From: an uncultured Clostridia bacterium
Lineage (GTDB): Bacteria; Bacillota; Clostridia; Oscillospirales; Acutalibacteraceae
Length of the DNA stretch: 9,299 nt
Direction: 5' to 3'
Assembly: GCA_947623215.1 (NCBI GenBank)
Contig: CANQGN010000051.1
Coordinates: 1 to 9,299 of the forward strand
The notes below the pieces were generated by a model. The model saw only the letters and a program-made list of their open reading frames with translations, did no database searches and was not told the origin of the DNA. Shown piece by piece: positions 1-7,100 of the stretch; position 1 is the first letter of the stretch; each line of letters opens with the position of its first letter. The translations under genes and the position numbers were made by a program.

Positions 1-1751
1 GCGTGGAACCCCAGTCTGAAACGGTGTGGCGCCAGGCCGATAAGTACCAGGTTCCCAGAATGGTCTATGTGAATAAAATGGACATTATGGGCGCCGACTT
101 CTTCAGGGTACTGCAAATGATGCACGACCGCTTAAAGTGCAACGCCGTTCCCATTCAGCTGCCAATCGGCGCGGAAGACAGCTTTCGCGGCATTGTAGAT
201 TTGGTAGAAATGAAGGCCTACGTGTATTACGACGACCTGGGCACCGACATTCGGGTGGAAGACATTCCGGACGATATGAAGGACCTGGCCGAAGAATACC
301 ACGAAAAGCTGCTGGAATCGGTGGCGGAGCAGGACGAAGAGCTGCTTGACAAATACCTTGGCGGCGAAGGCTTAACCGAGGAAGAAATTAAGCACTGCAT
401 TCGCAAGGCCACCATTGCCAACCAAATGGTGCCGGTGGTGTGCGGTACCTCTTACCGCAACAAGGGCGTGCAAAAGCTGCTGGACGCCATAGTAGAGTAT
501 ATGCCCGCCCCCACCGACGTACCGGCCATTAAGGGGGTAGACCCCCGCACCGACGAAGAGGTGGTTCGTCATTCGTCTGACGACGAGCCCTTTGCGGCGC
601 TGGCCTTTAAAATTGCCACCGACCCCTTTGTGGGCAAGCTCTGCTTCTTCCGGGTGTATTCCGGCACGGTCAAGTCCGGTTCGTCGGTTTACAACTCCTG
701 CAAGCGGGGCAACGAGCGGCTGGGGCGCATTTTGCAAATGCACAGCAACCACCGGCAGGACATTGAAGAATGCTACGCCGGCGACATTGCCGCCGCTGTG
801 GGCTTAAAAAACACCACCACCGGCGACACGCTGTGCAACCAGAACCACCCCGTGGTGCTGGAGTCTATGGAGTTCCCGGACCCCGTTATTCGGGTGGCCA
901 TAGAGCCCAAAACCAAGGCCGGCCAAGAGAAAATGGGCATTGGCCTTGCCAAACTGGCAGAAGAAGACCCCACCTTCCGCTGCTATACCGACGAAGAGAC
1001 GGGCCAAACCATCATCGCCGGCATGGGCGAGCTTCACCTGGAGATTATTGTAGACCGGCTGTTGCGCGAATTTCACGTAGAGGCCAACGTAGGCGCCCCG
1101 CAGGTGGCTTATAAAGAGACCATTCGGCAGGAGTCTATGTCTGACACCAAGTTTGCCCGCCAAAGCGGCGGCCATGGACAGTACGGTCACGTTAAAATTA
1201 AGCTGGAGCCCAACCCCGGGCAGGGCTTTGAGTTTGTAAACGCCATTACCGGCGGCGTTATACCCAAAGAGTATATTCCGGCGGTAGAGGCCGGCATTAA
1301 GGGCGCTATGCAGTCCGGCGTGCTGGCGGGCTACCCGGTGGTAGACGTAAAGGTCACGTTGTACGACGGTTCATACCACGAGGTAGACTCTTCTGAAATG
1401 GCCTTTAAAATGGCCGGTTCCATGGCCTTTAAAGACGCCTGCCGCAAAGCCAACCCCGCCTTTATGGAGCCCATTATGAAGGTAACCGTTGTGGTGCCGG
1501 ACGAATACATGGGCGACGTAATCGGCGACTTAAACAGCCGCCGGGGGATGATTTTGGGTACCGAGGCCCACAACGGCGTTACCGATATTCACGCCAACGT
1601 GCCGCTTTCTGAAATGTTCGGCTACGCCACCTCCATGCGCTCCAAAACGCAGGGGCGCGGCCAGTATTCTATGGAACCGGACGATTACGCCGAGGTTCCC
1701 AAGAGCATTGCGGAGCAGATTATCAGCAAATCGGCAAAAAAAGAGGGCTGA
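1..1751 (+). CDS. fusA: Elongation factor G, 5'-truncated by window edge
   Basis: EF-G is the ribosomal translocase GTPase, which moves tRNA and mRNA after peptide bond formation and helps recycle ribosomes in the cytoplasm. The frame is open at the left edge. The GTG at base 3 is an internal valine of the conserved GVEPQSETVWRQ segment, not a start, so about 118 N-terminal residues (P-loop, switch I, switch II) lie outside. Counting from that valine, 582 residues are visible. The G4 motif NKMD is at 24-27 and a G5-like CGTSYRNKG is near 145. Domain II begins near 195 (EPFAALAFK), domain III near 293 (PVIRVAIEPK) with GMGELHLE near 340, domain IV near 386 (SGGHGQYGHV), and domain V from about 498 (VVPDEYMGDVIGDLNSRRG). 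Estimated full length is about 700, normal for the family. It precedes tuf, as in the classical str operon (rpsL-rpsG-fusA-tuf). No disruption is seen. Confidence 0.98.
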   Translation, partial: VEPQSETVWRQADKYQVPRMVYVNKMDIMGADFFRVLQMMHDRLKCNAVPIQLPIGAEDSFRGIVDLVEMKAYVYYDDLGTDIRVEDIPDDMKDLAEEYHEKLLESVAEQDEELLDKYLGGEGLTEEEIKHCIRKATIANQMVPVVCGTSYRNKGVQKLLDAIVEYMPAPTDVPAIKGVDPRTDEEVVRHSSDDEPFAALAFKIATDPFVGKLCFFRVYSGTVKSGSSVYNSCKRGNERLGRILQMHSNHRQDIEECYAGDIAAAVGLKNTTTGDTLCNQNHPVVLESMEFPDPVIRVAIEPKTKAGQEKMGIGLAKLAEEDPTFRCYTDEETGQTIIAGMGELHLEIIVDRLLREFHVEANVGAPQVAYKETIRQESMSDTKFARQSGGHGQYGHVKIKLEPNPGQGFEFVNAITGGVIPKEYIPAVEAGIKGAMQSGVLAGYPVVDVKVTLYDGSYHEVDSSEMAFKMAGSMAFKDACRKANPAFMEPIMKVTVVVPDEYMGDVIGDLNSRRGMILGTEAHNGVTDIHANVPLSEMFGYATSMRSKTQGRGQYSMEPDDYAEVPKSIAEQIISKSAKKEG

Positions 1752-1775
1752 GGCAGGATTTTCTGCAAAAAATGC

Positions 1776-1804
1776 TTGCATTTTAGGGCAAGTATTGGTA
1801 AACT
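1776..1804 (+). promoter_or_regulatory. Predicted sigma-A promoter of tuf (extended -10)
   Basis: A -35 box TTGCAT (1776-1781) is separated by 17 bp from a -10 box TAAACT (1799-1804). The -10 is preceded by TGG, the TGn signature of an extended -10 promoter. Transcription would start near 1811, leaving a leader of about 60 nt before tuf. This would let EF-Tu be made independently of, and in excess over, EF-G, which is usual because cells need more EF-Tu. A CTTGC/GCAAG inverted repeat (1775-1779 and 1788-1792) overlaps the -35 and spacer. Prediction from motif match only. Confidence 0.65.
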
Positions 1805-1811
1805 AAGTTCA

Positions 1812-1843
1812 GTTGCAGTAGTAGCTGCGTAACAGATTTTTTT
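1812..1843 (+). terminator. Weak hairpin plus T-run in tuf leader (possible attenuator)
   Basis: GTTGCAG (1812-1818) can pair with CTGC and AAC (1825-1833) with a two-base bulge and a six-base loop. Seven T residues follow at 1837-1843, three bases beyond the stem. The layout resembles an imperfect intrinsic terminator lying between the predicted tuf start site and the tuf RBS. It might end some fusA read-through or attenuate tuf, but the stem is short and bulged. Confidence 0.3.
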
Positions 1844-1853
1844 CCTAAAAGAC

Positions 1854-1861
1854 AAAGGAGG
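1854..1861 (+). promoter_or_regulatory. Ribosome binding site of tuf
   Basis: AAAGGAGG is a near-perfect anti-16S match ending 10 nt before the ATG at 1872. It fixes that start, and the encoded N-terminus matches the conserved EF-Tu beginning (MAKEKFDRSKPHVNIGTIGH). Confidence 0.85.
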
Positions 1862-1871
1862 AACAATTGCA

Positions 1872-3077
1872 ATGGCAAAAGAAAAATTTGACCGCTCGAA
1901 GCCGCACGTAAACATCGGCACCATCGGTCACGTTGACCACGGCAAAACCACCCTGACCGCCGCGATTACCAAGACGCTTTCAAAAATGGGTCTGGCCGAA
2001 AAGGTTGACTTTGAAAACATCGACAAAGCGCCCGAAGAGAGAGAGCGCGGTATCACCATCAACACCGCCCACGTGGAGTATCAAACGGCCAAGCGCCACT
2101 ATGCCCACGTCGACTGCCCCGGCCACGCCGACTATATTAAAAACATGATTACCGGCGCGGCGCAGATGGACGGCGCCATTCTGGTCATCGCCGCCACCGA
2201 CGGCCCCATGGCCCAAACCAAAGAGCACATTCTGCTGGCCCGTCAGGTAGGCGTGCCCGCCATCGTGGTGTTCATGAACAAGTGCGACCAGGTAGACGAC
2301 CCCGAGCTGCTGGAGCTGGTGGAAATGGAAATTCGCGAGACTTTGAGCTCTTACGAATTCCCCGGCGACGATATTCCGATTATCAAGGGTTCCGCCCTGA
2401 AAGCGCTGGAGTATTCGGGCGACGACGTTGCCACCGCCGAAGAAACCAAGTGCATCATTGAGCTGATGGACGCGGTAGACAGCTATATCCCCACCCCCGA
2501 CCGCAAGGCCGACCAGCCCTTCCTCATGCCGGTAGAAGACGTTATGACCATTACCGGCCGCGGCACCGTGGCTACCGGTCGTGTAGAGCGCGGCGTGCTG
2601 AAGATGGGCGAAGAAGTGGAAATCGTTGGTCTGACCGACGAAAAACGCAAGGTGGTTTGCACCGGTATTGAAATGTTCCGCAAGACCTTGGATTATGCCG
2701 AGGCCGGCGACAACATCGGCGCGCTGCTGCGCGGCGTACAGCGCAATGAGATTGAGCGCGGTCAGGTGCTTTCCGCCCCCGGTTCCATTCATCCCCACAC
2801 CAAGTTCCGGGGTCAGGTATACGTGCTGTCGAAAGATGAAGGCGGCCGTCATACTCCCTTCTTCAACAACTATCGTCCCCAGTTCTATTTCCGTACTACC
2901 GACGTGACCGGTTCCATCTCGCTGGACGAGGGCGTGGAAATGTGCATGCCGGGCGATAACGTGGAAATGAACGTAGAGCTCATCACCCCCATCGCCGTGG
3001 AGGTTGGTCTGCGCTTCGCTATCCGCGAAGGCGGCCGTACCGTTGGTTCGGGCGTTGTTACCGCTATCAACGAGTAA
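1872..3077 (+). CDS. tuf: Elongation factor Tu
   Basis: EF-Tu delivers aminoacyl-tRNA to the ribosomal A site as a ternary complex with GTP. The 401-residue product is full length (family about 394-401). All GTPase motifs are intact: G1 GHVDHGKT at 19-26, the switch I segment RERGITIN at 57-64, G3 DCPGH at 81-85 with catalytic His85, G4 NKCD at 136-139, and a G5 GSAL further on. Domain 2 carries the TGRGTVATGRVERG signature. Domain 3 carries the conserved FRGQVYVLSKDEGGRHTPF segment and ends in GGRTVGSGVV. The start is set by the preceding AAAGGAGG. It lies 120 bp after fusA as the distal gene of a str-type operon, with its own predicted promoter in the gap. The gene is intact. A 290-codon open frame on the opposite strand is a by-product of codon bias. 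Confidence 0.99.
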   Translation: MAKEKFDRSKPHVNIGTIGHVDHGKTTLTAAITKTLSKMGLAEKVDFENIDKAPEERERGITINTAHVEYQTAKRHYAHVDCPGHADYIKNMITGAAQMDGAILVIAATDGPMAQTKEHILLARQVGVPAIVVFMNKCDQVDDPELLELVEMEIRETLSSYEFPGDDIPIIKGSALKALEYSGDDVATAEETKCIIELMDAVDSYIPTPDRKADQPFLMPVEDVMTITGRGTVATGRVERGVLKMGEEVEIVGLTDEKRKVVCTGIEMFRKTLDYAEAGDNIGALLRGVQRNEIERGQVLSAPGSIHPHTKFRGQVYVLSKDEGGRHTPFFNNYRPQFYFRTTDVTGSISLDEGVEMCMPGDNVEMNVELITPIAVEVGLRFAIREGGRTVGSGVVTAINE

Positions 3078-3091
3078 TTGCTTTTCAACGT

Positions 3092-3136
3092 CGGTCTGCC
3101 GCTTGCCCTTTATATCAGGGGATAAGCGGCGGGCCG
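3092..3136 (+). other. Strong stem-loop after tuf (candidate 3' end or terminator lacking a T-tract)
   Basis: Bases 3092-3104 pair with 3124-3136 as 13 continuous pairs including two G-T wobbles. An internal loop follows, then a four-pair upper stem (3106-3109 with 3117-3120) and a seven-base loop. It begins 15 bases after the tuf stop codon, where a terminator is expected, but the downstream sequence is CCCTTC and then A-rich, not a T-run. It could mark or protect the tuf mRNA 3' end, or act with a factor. It is not a canonical intrinsic terminator. Confidence 0.5.
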
Positions 3137-3154
3137 CCCTTCAAAAAATGAATT

Positions 3155-3279
3155 CTGTTTCGGGGCGGAGTGCAAGTCTCCACCGGCGGTAATGCGGCCT
3201 TTGGCCGACAAGCCCGCGAGCTTATGGCAGATTCGGTGCGATTCCGAAGCCGACGGTATAGTCCGGAGGAAAGAAACAG
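3155..3279 (+). promoter_or_regulatory. FMN riboswitch (RFN element) upstream of ribU
   Basis: This RNA senses flavin mononucleotide and represses the downstream gene when FMN is abundant. The RFN consensus blocks appear in order: CGGGGC (3161-3166), CACCGGCGGT (3181-3190), AGCCCGCGAGC (3211-3221), the ATTCCGAAGCCGAC block (3241-3254) and GGTATAGTCCGGA (3255-3267). The closing helix P1 is a perfect seven pairs, CTGTTTC (3155-3161) with GAAACAG (3273-3279). A variable peripheral stem, CGGCC/GGCCG with a TTT loop, sits at 3195-3207. It is followed by an intrinsic terminator and then ribU, the standard arrangement for transcriptional control of riboflavin uptake. No convincing promoter is visible in the short space between tuf and the aptamer. 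Confidence 0.96.
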
Positions 3280-3317
3280 CAAGGCGAACCGGTTTGGTTC
3301 GTCCCATTCGCATTTCA

Positions 3318-3348
3318 CCCCGCAACAATTCTTGTTGCGGGGCTTTTT
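3318..3348 (+). terminator. Riboswitch-controlled intrinsic terminator
   Basis: A perfect 11-pair stem, CCCCGCAACAA (3318-3328) with TTGTTGCGGGG (3332-3342), has a three-base loop and is followed by C and five T residues (3344-3348). It lies between the FMN aptamer and the ribU RBS, so it acts as the expression platform. A smaller hairpin, CGAACC/GGTTCG (3285-3290 with 3296-3301), fills the linker between aptamer and terminator. Confidence 0.93.
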
Positions 3349-3354
3349 GTATGC

Positions 3355-3362
3355 AAAAGGAG
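3355..3362 (+). promoter_or_regulatory. Ribosome binding site of ribU
   Basis: AAAAGGAG ends 11 nt before the ATG at 3374. It decides the start. The same reading frame is open back into the riboswitch (to about 3170), but those upstream codons would encode aptamer and terminator RNA and have no suitable RBS. Confidence 0.8.
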
Positions 3363-3373
3363 TTGGAACTATC

Positions 3374-4081
3374 ATGAAACGACAGTCGGAACAGCTGCGC
3401 AAAACGGTGGTAGCCGCCATGCTGTGCGCGCTTGCCTATTTGTGCGTGTTTTTCTTTCGCATTAAGGTGGGCTTTTTAACCTTTGACGCGAAGGACGCGG
3501 TTATTGCCATGCTATCCTTGCTCTACGGCCCGGCCTGGGGGCTGGCGGGGGCGGTGGCGGTGCCGCTGCTGGAGCTCATTACCGTAAGCGACACCGGCAT
3601 GTACGGCTTTCTTATGAACGTCTGCTCCAGCGGTACCTTTGCGGTGGTGTGCGGCAGCATTTACCACTTTTACCGCCGCTTTTCCGGCGCCATTGCGGCG
3701 GTGGCGGCCTCTGTTTGCGCCGTTACGGCGGTTATGATGGCGGCCAATTTGGTGATAACCCCCTTTTACATGGGGGTTTCGCGGGCCGAGGTGGCAGGTA
3801 TGATACCCACCCTGCTGCTGCCCTTTAACCTCTGCAAATCGCTGCTCAACGCCGGGCTGACTTTGGCGCTCTATAAACCCCTTACGGCGGGGCTGCGCAA
3901 AAGCGGGCTGCTGCCCCCCGCGCCGACGGCCGCCCCCTACCGCTTTGGCAAAAAAAGCCTGCTGCTTACGCTGGCGGCGGTGGTGCTGGTGGCGGCGGCG
4001 GTCGCCTATTTTCTCGTCCGGTTGGGGGGCGAGGTACAGCTGCTGCCCGCGGCGGCGACAATTTTCGTAAGTTTCGCCTAA
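3374..4081 (+). CDS. ribU: Riboflavin ECF transporter substrate-binding subunit RibU
   Basis: This is a membrane S-component that binds riboflavin and works with the shared ECF energizing module (EcfA, EcfA', EcfT), which is not encoded here. The 235-residue product is strongly hydrophobic. TM helices are visible at about 11-30, 41-70 (broken by YGP), 76-100, 104-130 and 143-168. RibU hallmarks are GFLTFDAKDAVIAML (33-47), the GMYGFLMNV loop (75-83), NLVITPFYMGVS (125-136) and LLPFNLCKSLLNA (148-160). A Pro/Ala-rich linker (180-189) leads to one further hydrophobic helix (about 195-216), beyond the usual core of about 190 residues. Regulation by the upstream FMN riboswitch fits riboflavin uptake. 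The RBS at 3355-3362 supports this start. No terminator follows; the next promoter begins six bases after the stop. Confidence 0.93.
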   Translation: MKRQSEQLRKTVVAAMLCALAYLCVFFFRIKVGFLTFDAKDAVIAMLSLLYGPAWGLAGAVAVPLLELITVSDTGMYGFLMNVCSSGTFAVVCGSIYHFYRRFSGAIAAVAASVCAVTAVMMAANLVITPFYMGVSRAEVAGMIPTLLLPFNLCKSLLNAGLTLALYKPLTAGLRKSGLLPPAPTAAPYRFGKKSLLLTLAAVVLVAAAVAYFLVRLGGEVQLLPAAATIFVSFA

Positions 4082-4086
4082 ATGGC

Positions 4087-4115
4087 TTGCGACTCAGCGG
4101 CTTATATGGTATACT
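4087..4115 (+). promoter_or_regulatory. Predicted sigma-A promoter of the secreted dockerin protein gene
   Basis: A -35 TTGCGA (4087-4092) lies 17 bp from a -10 TATACT (4110-4115, five of six consensus bases). TGG directly precedes the -10, giving an extended -10. Transcription would start near 4122. A GCCCC/GGGGC hairpin (4139-4152, TTTT loop) sits in the leader just before the Shine-Dalgarno and could affect its access. Confidence 0.75.
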
Positions 4116-4152
4116 GTTAGGGCGAGAACCCAAACGCCGCCCCTTTTGGGGC

Positions 4153-4159
4153 AAGGAGG
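4153..4159 (+). promoter_or_regulatory. Ribosome binding site fixing the start at 4167
   Basis: AAGGAGG is seven bases from the ATG at 4167. The in-frame ATG at 4161 almost abuts this site, and the in-frame TTG at 4146 lies upstream of it inside the leader hairpin, so 4167 is preferred. It also gives a clean MKKRPAM signal-peptide N-region. Confidence 0.8.
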
Positions 4160-4166
4160 AATGACC

Positions 4167-7100
4167 ATGAAAAAACGACCCGCCATGCGGGCTGTCGCCG
4201 TTTTGCTGGCGCTGGCTTTGTGCCTGTGCGCCGTGCCGGCGGCGCTGGCCGCAAAACAGGAGCACCGCTACGGTGACCTGGACGAAAGCAATACCGTAAA
4301 CGCGGCAGACGCCCTACAGGTGCTGCGCATTGCGGTGGGTAAGGCCAAGGCCGAGGGCGTGGCCGCCACCGCCGGCGACGTAGACGGCAACAAAGCCTTA
4401 AACGCCGCCGACGCCATGTGGATTTTGCGCTTCGCGGTGGGCAAGGTAACTACCTTTCCCGTTGGGCTTACCTTCTTTACGGGAGAGGACGACCCGCCGC
4501 CGGTAACCCCCGGCATGGTAGCCGTGCCCCAGCTGCAAGACGTTTCGGCTTACGCTACCACGGTGGAGCATGCGCCCTACACGGCAACCGACTTTACCAC
4601 CCTAACGCAAGACGCCGCCGGGTATAACGACATGGTGAATTTAGACGTCGGCTGTATTCTCTATTACTCTAACGTAATGCCGACCGACCGCACCGAGGTG
4701 CCCTGGCAAAAAGAAATGAAAGAGTCGTACAACGGCGACGCGGTCATTGGCGTAATGACCGCCATTAACCGCGATACCCACGACTACATTGGCAAATACG
4801 ACGAGGGGCGGGGCGAAGACTTTATTCAAACCACCGCCACCGGCGCCAAGCGCACCCATGCAACGGACGGTTACTACATGGTGCCCGGCCGCGACTACGT
4901 GGAGTATAAGCTGGACTGCGTAAAGGCGTGGATTGACCTCGGCGCGAAGGTGATTGCCTTTGAAGAGCCGGAAATCTGGAACAGCGCCGGGTACTCGGTG
5001 GGCTTTAAAGAGGAATACGAGGCCTACTGGAACACCGAGTGGGAGGACCCCTCTATTTCGCCCGAGGCCATGTGGCGCTCGCAGTACTTTAAAGTGCGCA
5101 TTTTTTACAACGCCTTTACCTACCTTGCCAAAGAGATTAAGGCCTATAACCCGGACGTGAAAGTATTAGTGGCCTCTCACTCGCACTTAAGCTACACTTG
5201 CCACGGCATTTCTACCGGGCTTGCCATGTACGCCTCGGTGCCGGGGGTAGACGGCATTATTGCCCAAACGTGGAGCGACGACTCCCGCCAGGGCGTGCCC
5301 TACAACGGCGTGGCAGACGCTTCTAACATCTTTATGAAGGCGCTGTATGATTATAACTCGTACGGCGAGGCCTTAAACGAGGGCCAGTCGCTCTATTTGC
5401 TGCAAGACCCGTCGTCAGACGATCAGTCCTTCCCGTGGGACTATAACGAGGGCAACTGGCGGCAAACGGTGGTGGCCGCCCTGCTGCAAAACGACGCCGC
5501 CTCCTTTGAACCCTACGTGTGGCCGCCCCGCTGCTTTTTTGCGGCCGGTATGAACTATAAAACGGTGCAGATTACCGCCAATAAAATGTTTAACGAGCTG
5601 GCGGATTTGCCGGTAACCCTTTACGGCGGCACGCCGGGCATTACCGTTGCCACGTCAGACTCCATTGGCTGGCACGTGAGCGGCGCCTCTACCGGCGGCC
5701 GGGGGGACGGCCGCACCTCGCTCGGCGGGCTGTACATGAGCCTGCAAAACCACGGCGTGCAGTTAGACAGCCTGTGCCTTGACAACCTGACTTCTCTGAG
5801 TCAGCTGAGCGACACCAACCTGCTCATTTTAATGTACGACGTCACCAAACCGCTGAGCGAAAAGGCCAACGAAGTAATCGCCGAGTGGGTAAAGGGCGGC
5901 GGCCGCCTGCTTTGCCTTGGCGGCGACGACCCCTTTGTTTCGCTTACCGGGCTGGGCTTCTGGTGGGAGGAACAAAAAACCACCCCCATGGAGAACCTGC
6001 TGCAGCATTTGGGCCTTGGCGGCATTACTCTGCACACGGGCGACGTGCCCCGCGACAGCCTGCCTGCTCTCTCTGGCGTTACGCCCTCTGCGACCACGCT
6101 GCCTACCCTGAACAACTACTGCGAGCTCAACATGAACATGGCGGCCAAAACCCAGTCTTACACCGGCAGCGGCTTTACCACCTTTATGACCGCCGGCGGC
6201 CAGTCGGTGGGCATTACCGCCCCGGCCGGTAAGGGGCAAGTGACCATGGTGGGCCTGCCCTCTTACTACTACCCGGCCAGAGAAGAATCGAACGATTTAA
6301 TCCCCGTGCTGGTAGAGCTGGCGCTGCAAGGCGCCGCCGTGCCTTATGCCGAGCACGACCTGTTTGCGGCCTCGCGCGGCAACTACTTTGCCTACTACAG
6401 CCTGGGCGTGCACGCTTTGGCGAACGAGCGCACCTTCCTCAATTTGTTTGACGCTTCGCTTGAGGTTGTGCCCGGCGGTTCCACCATTCCCCGCTGGGAG
6501 GCCTCGCTTTATTACGACGCCACCGAGGCGGCTTCGGATACCATTCCCCGGCTGGCCTTTACCGGCGGTACAGAACTGGCAGAGCGGGTAGAAACCGCCG
6601 ACCAAACTGGGTACACCGTGGCTTACCCCACCGGCGCGGTGGCCGCCACCCGGCTGTTTGGCAACGGGCGCTACCCGCAGTCTGTTATGGCCAAAACCCG
6701 CAGCGGCGCGCCGGTAGTCGTTACCACCATGTGGGACGAAGCAAACGGCTCCTTGCTTGTTAAAGCCGCCATGCCGCAGGTAACCGACCCCATTACCGTA
6801 ACCGTTACCTGGGGCGACCAGTTTGTGCAGCTGCCCACCGAGTACGTTTACGCCGGCGTTACCGTAAGAACCAACGACGAAACGCTGCGGAACGACGCGG
6901 ATCCGCTGCTGTACGACGGCGACCATTGCAGCGTGAACAACGGCGCTTATTTCTGCGACAAGGGTTCGCCCGAATCTGACCGCTTTGTGACCTGGAAAAT
7001 CGACTTGAAAACCTATATTCAGCCGAGCATGACGTTAGACGTGCTGGGCAACTGGAAGCTCGACTATTCGTTTGACGGCCGCAACTGGCAGCCGATAGAC

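Noticed and set aside
1980..2852. A 290-codon open frame on the minus strand inside tuf
   Set aside because: It lies wholly opposite the conserved EF-Tu gene, has no recognisable protein motif, and its Gly/His/Val-rich composition is what the complement of biased tuf codons yields.
3170..3373. Longer ribU frame starting near 3170
   Set aside because: These codons coincide with the FMN aptamer and terminator. The RBS at 3355-3362 and the hydrophobic RibU N-terminus support the ATG at 3374.
4146..4166. Upstream TTG (4146) and ATG (4161) starts for the secreted protein
   Set aside because: The TTG lies in the leader hairpin before the RBS, and the ATG at 4161 is one base from the AAGGAGG. The ATG at 4167 has proper spacing and a normal signal-peptide start.
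4167..4253. Lipoprotein reading of the signal peptide (Cys19 and Cys21)
   Set aside because: Neither cysteine is preceded by an acceptable lipobox (LAL-C and LCL-C), while an ALA signal peptidase I site is present at 26-28.
5829..6926. Minus-strand open frames inside the secreted-protein gene
   Set aside because: They are shadows of a GC-biased coding region, with Gly/His/Val-rich composition and no motifs.
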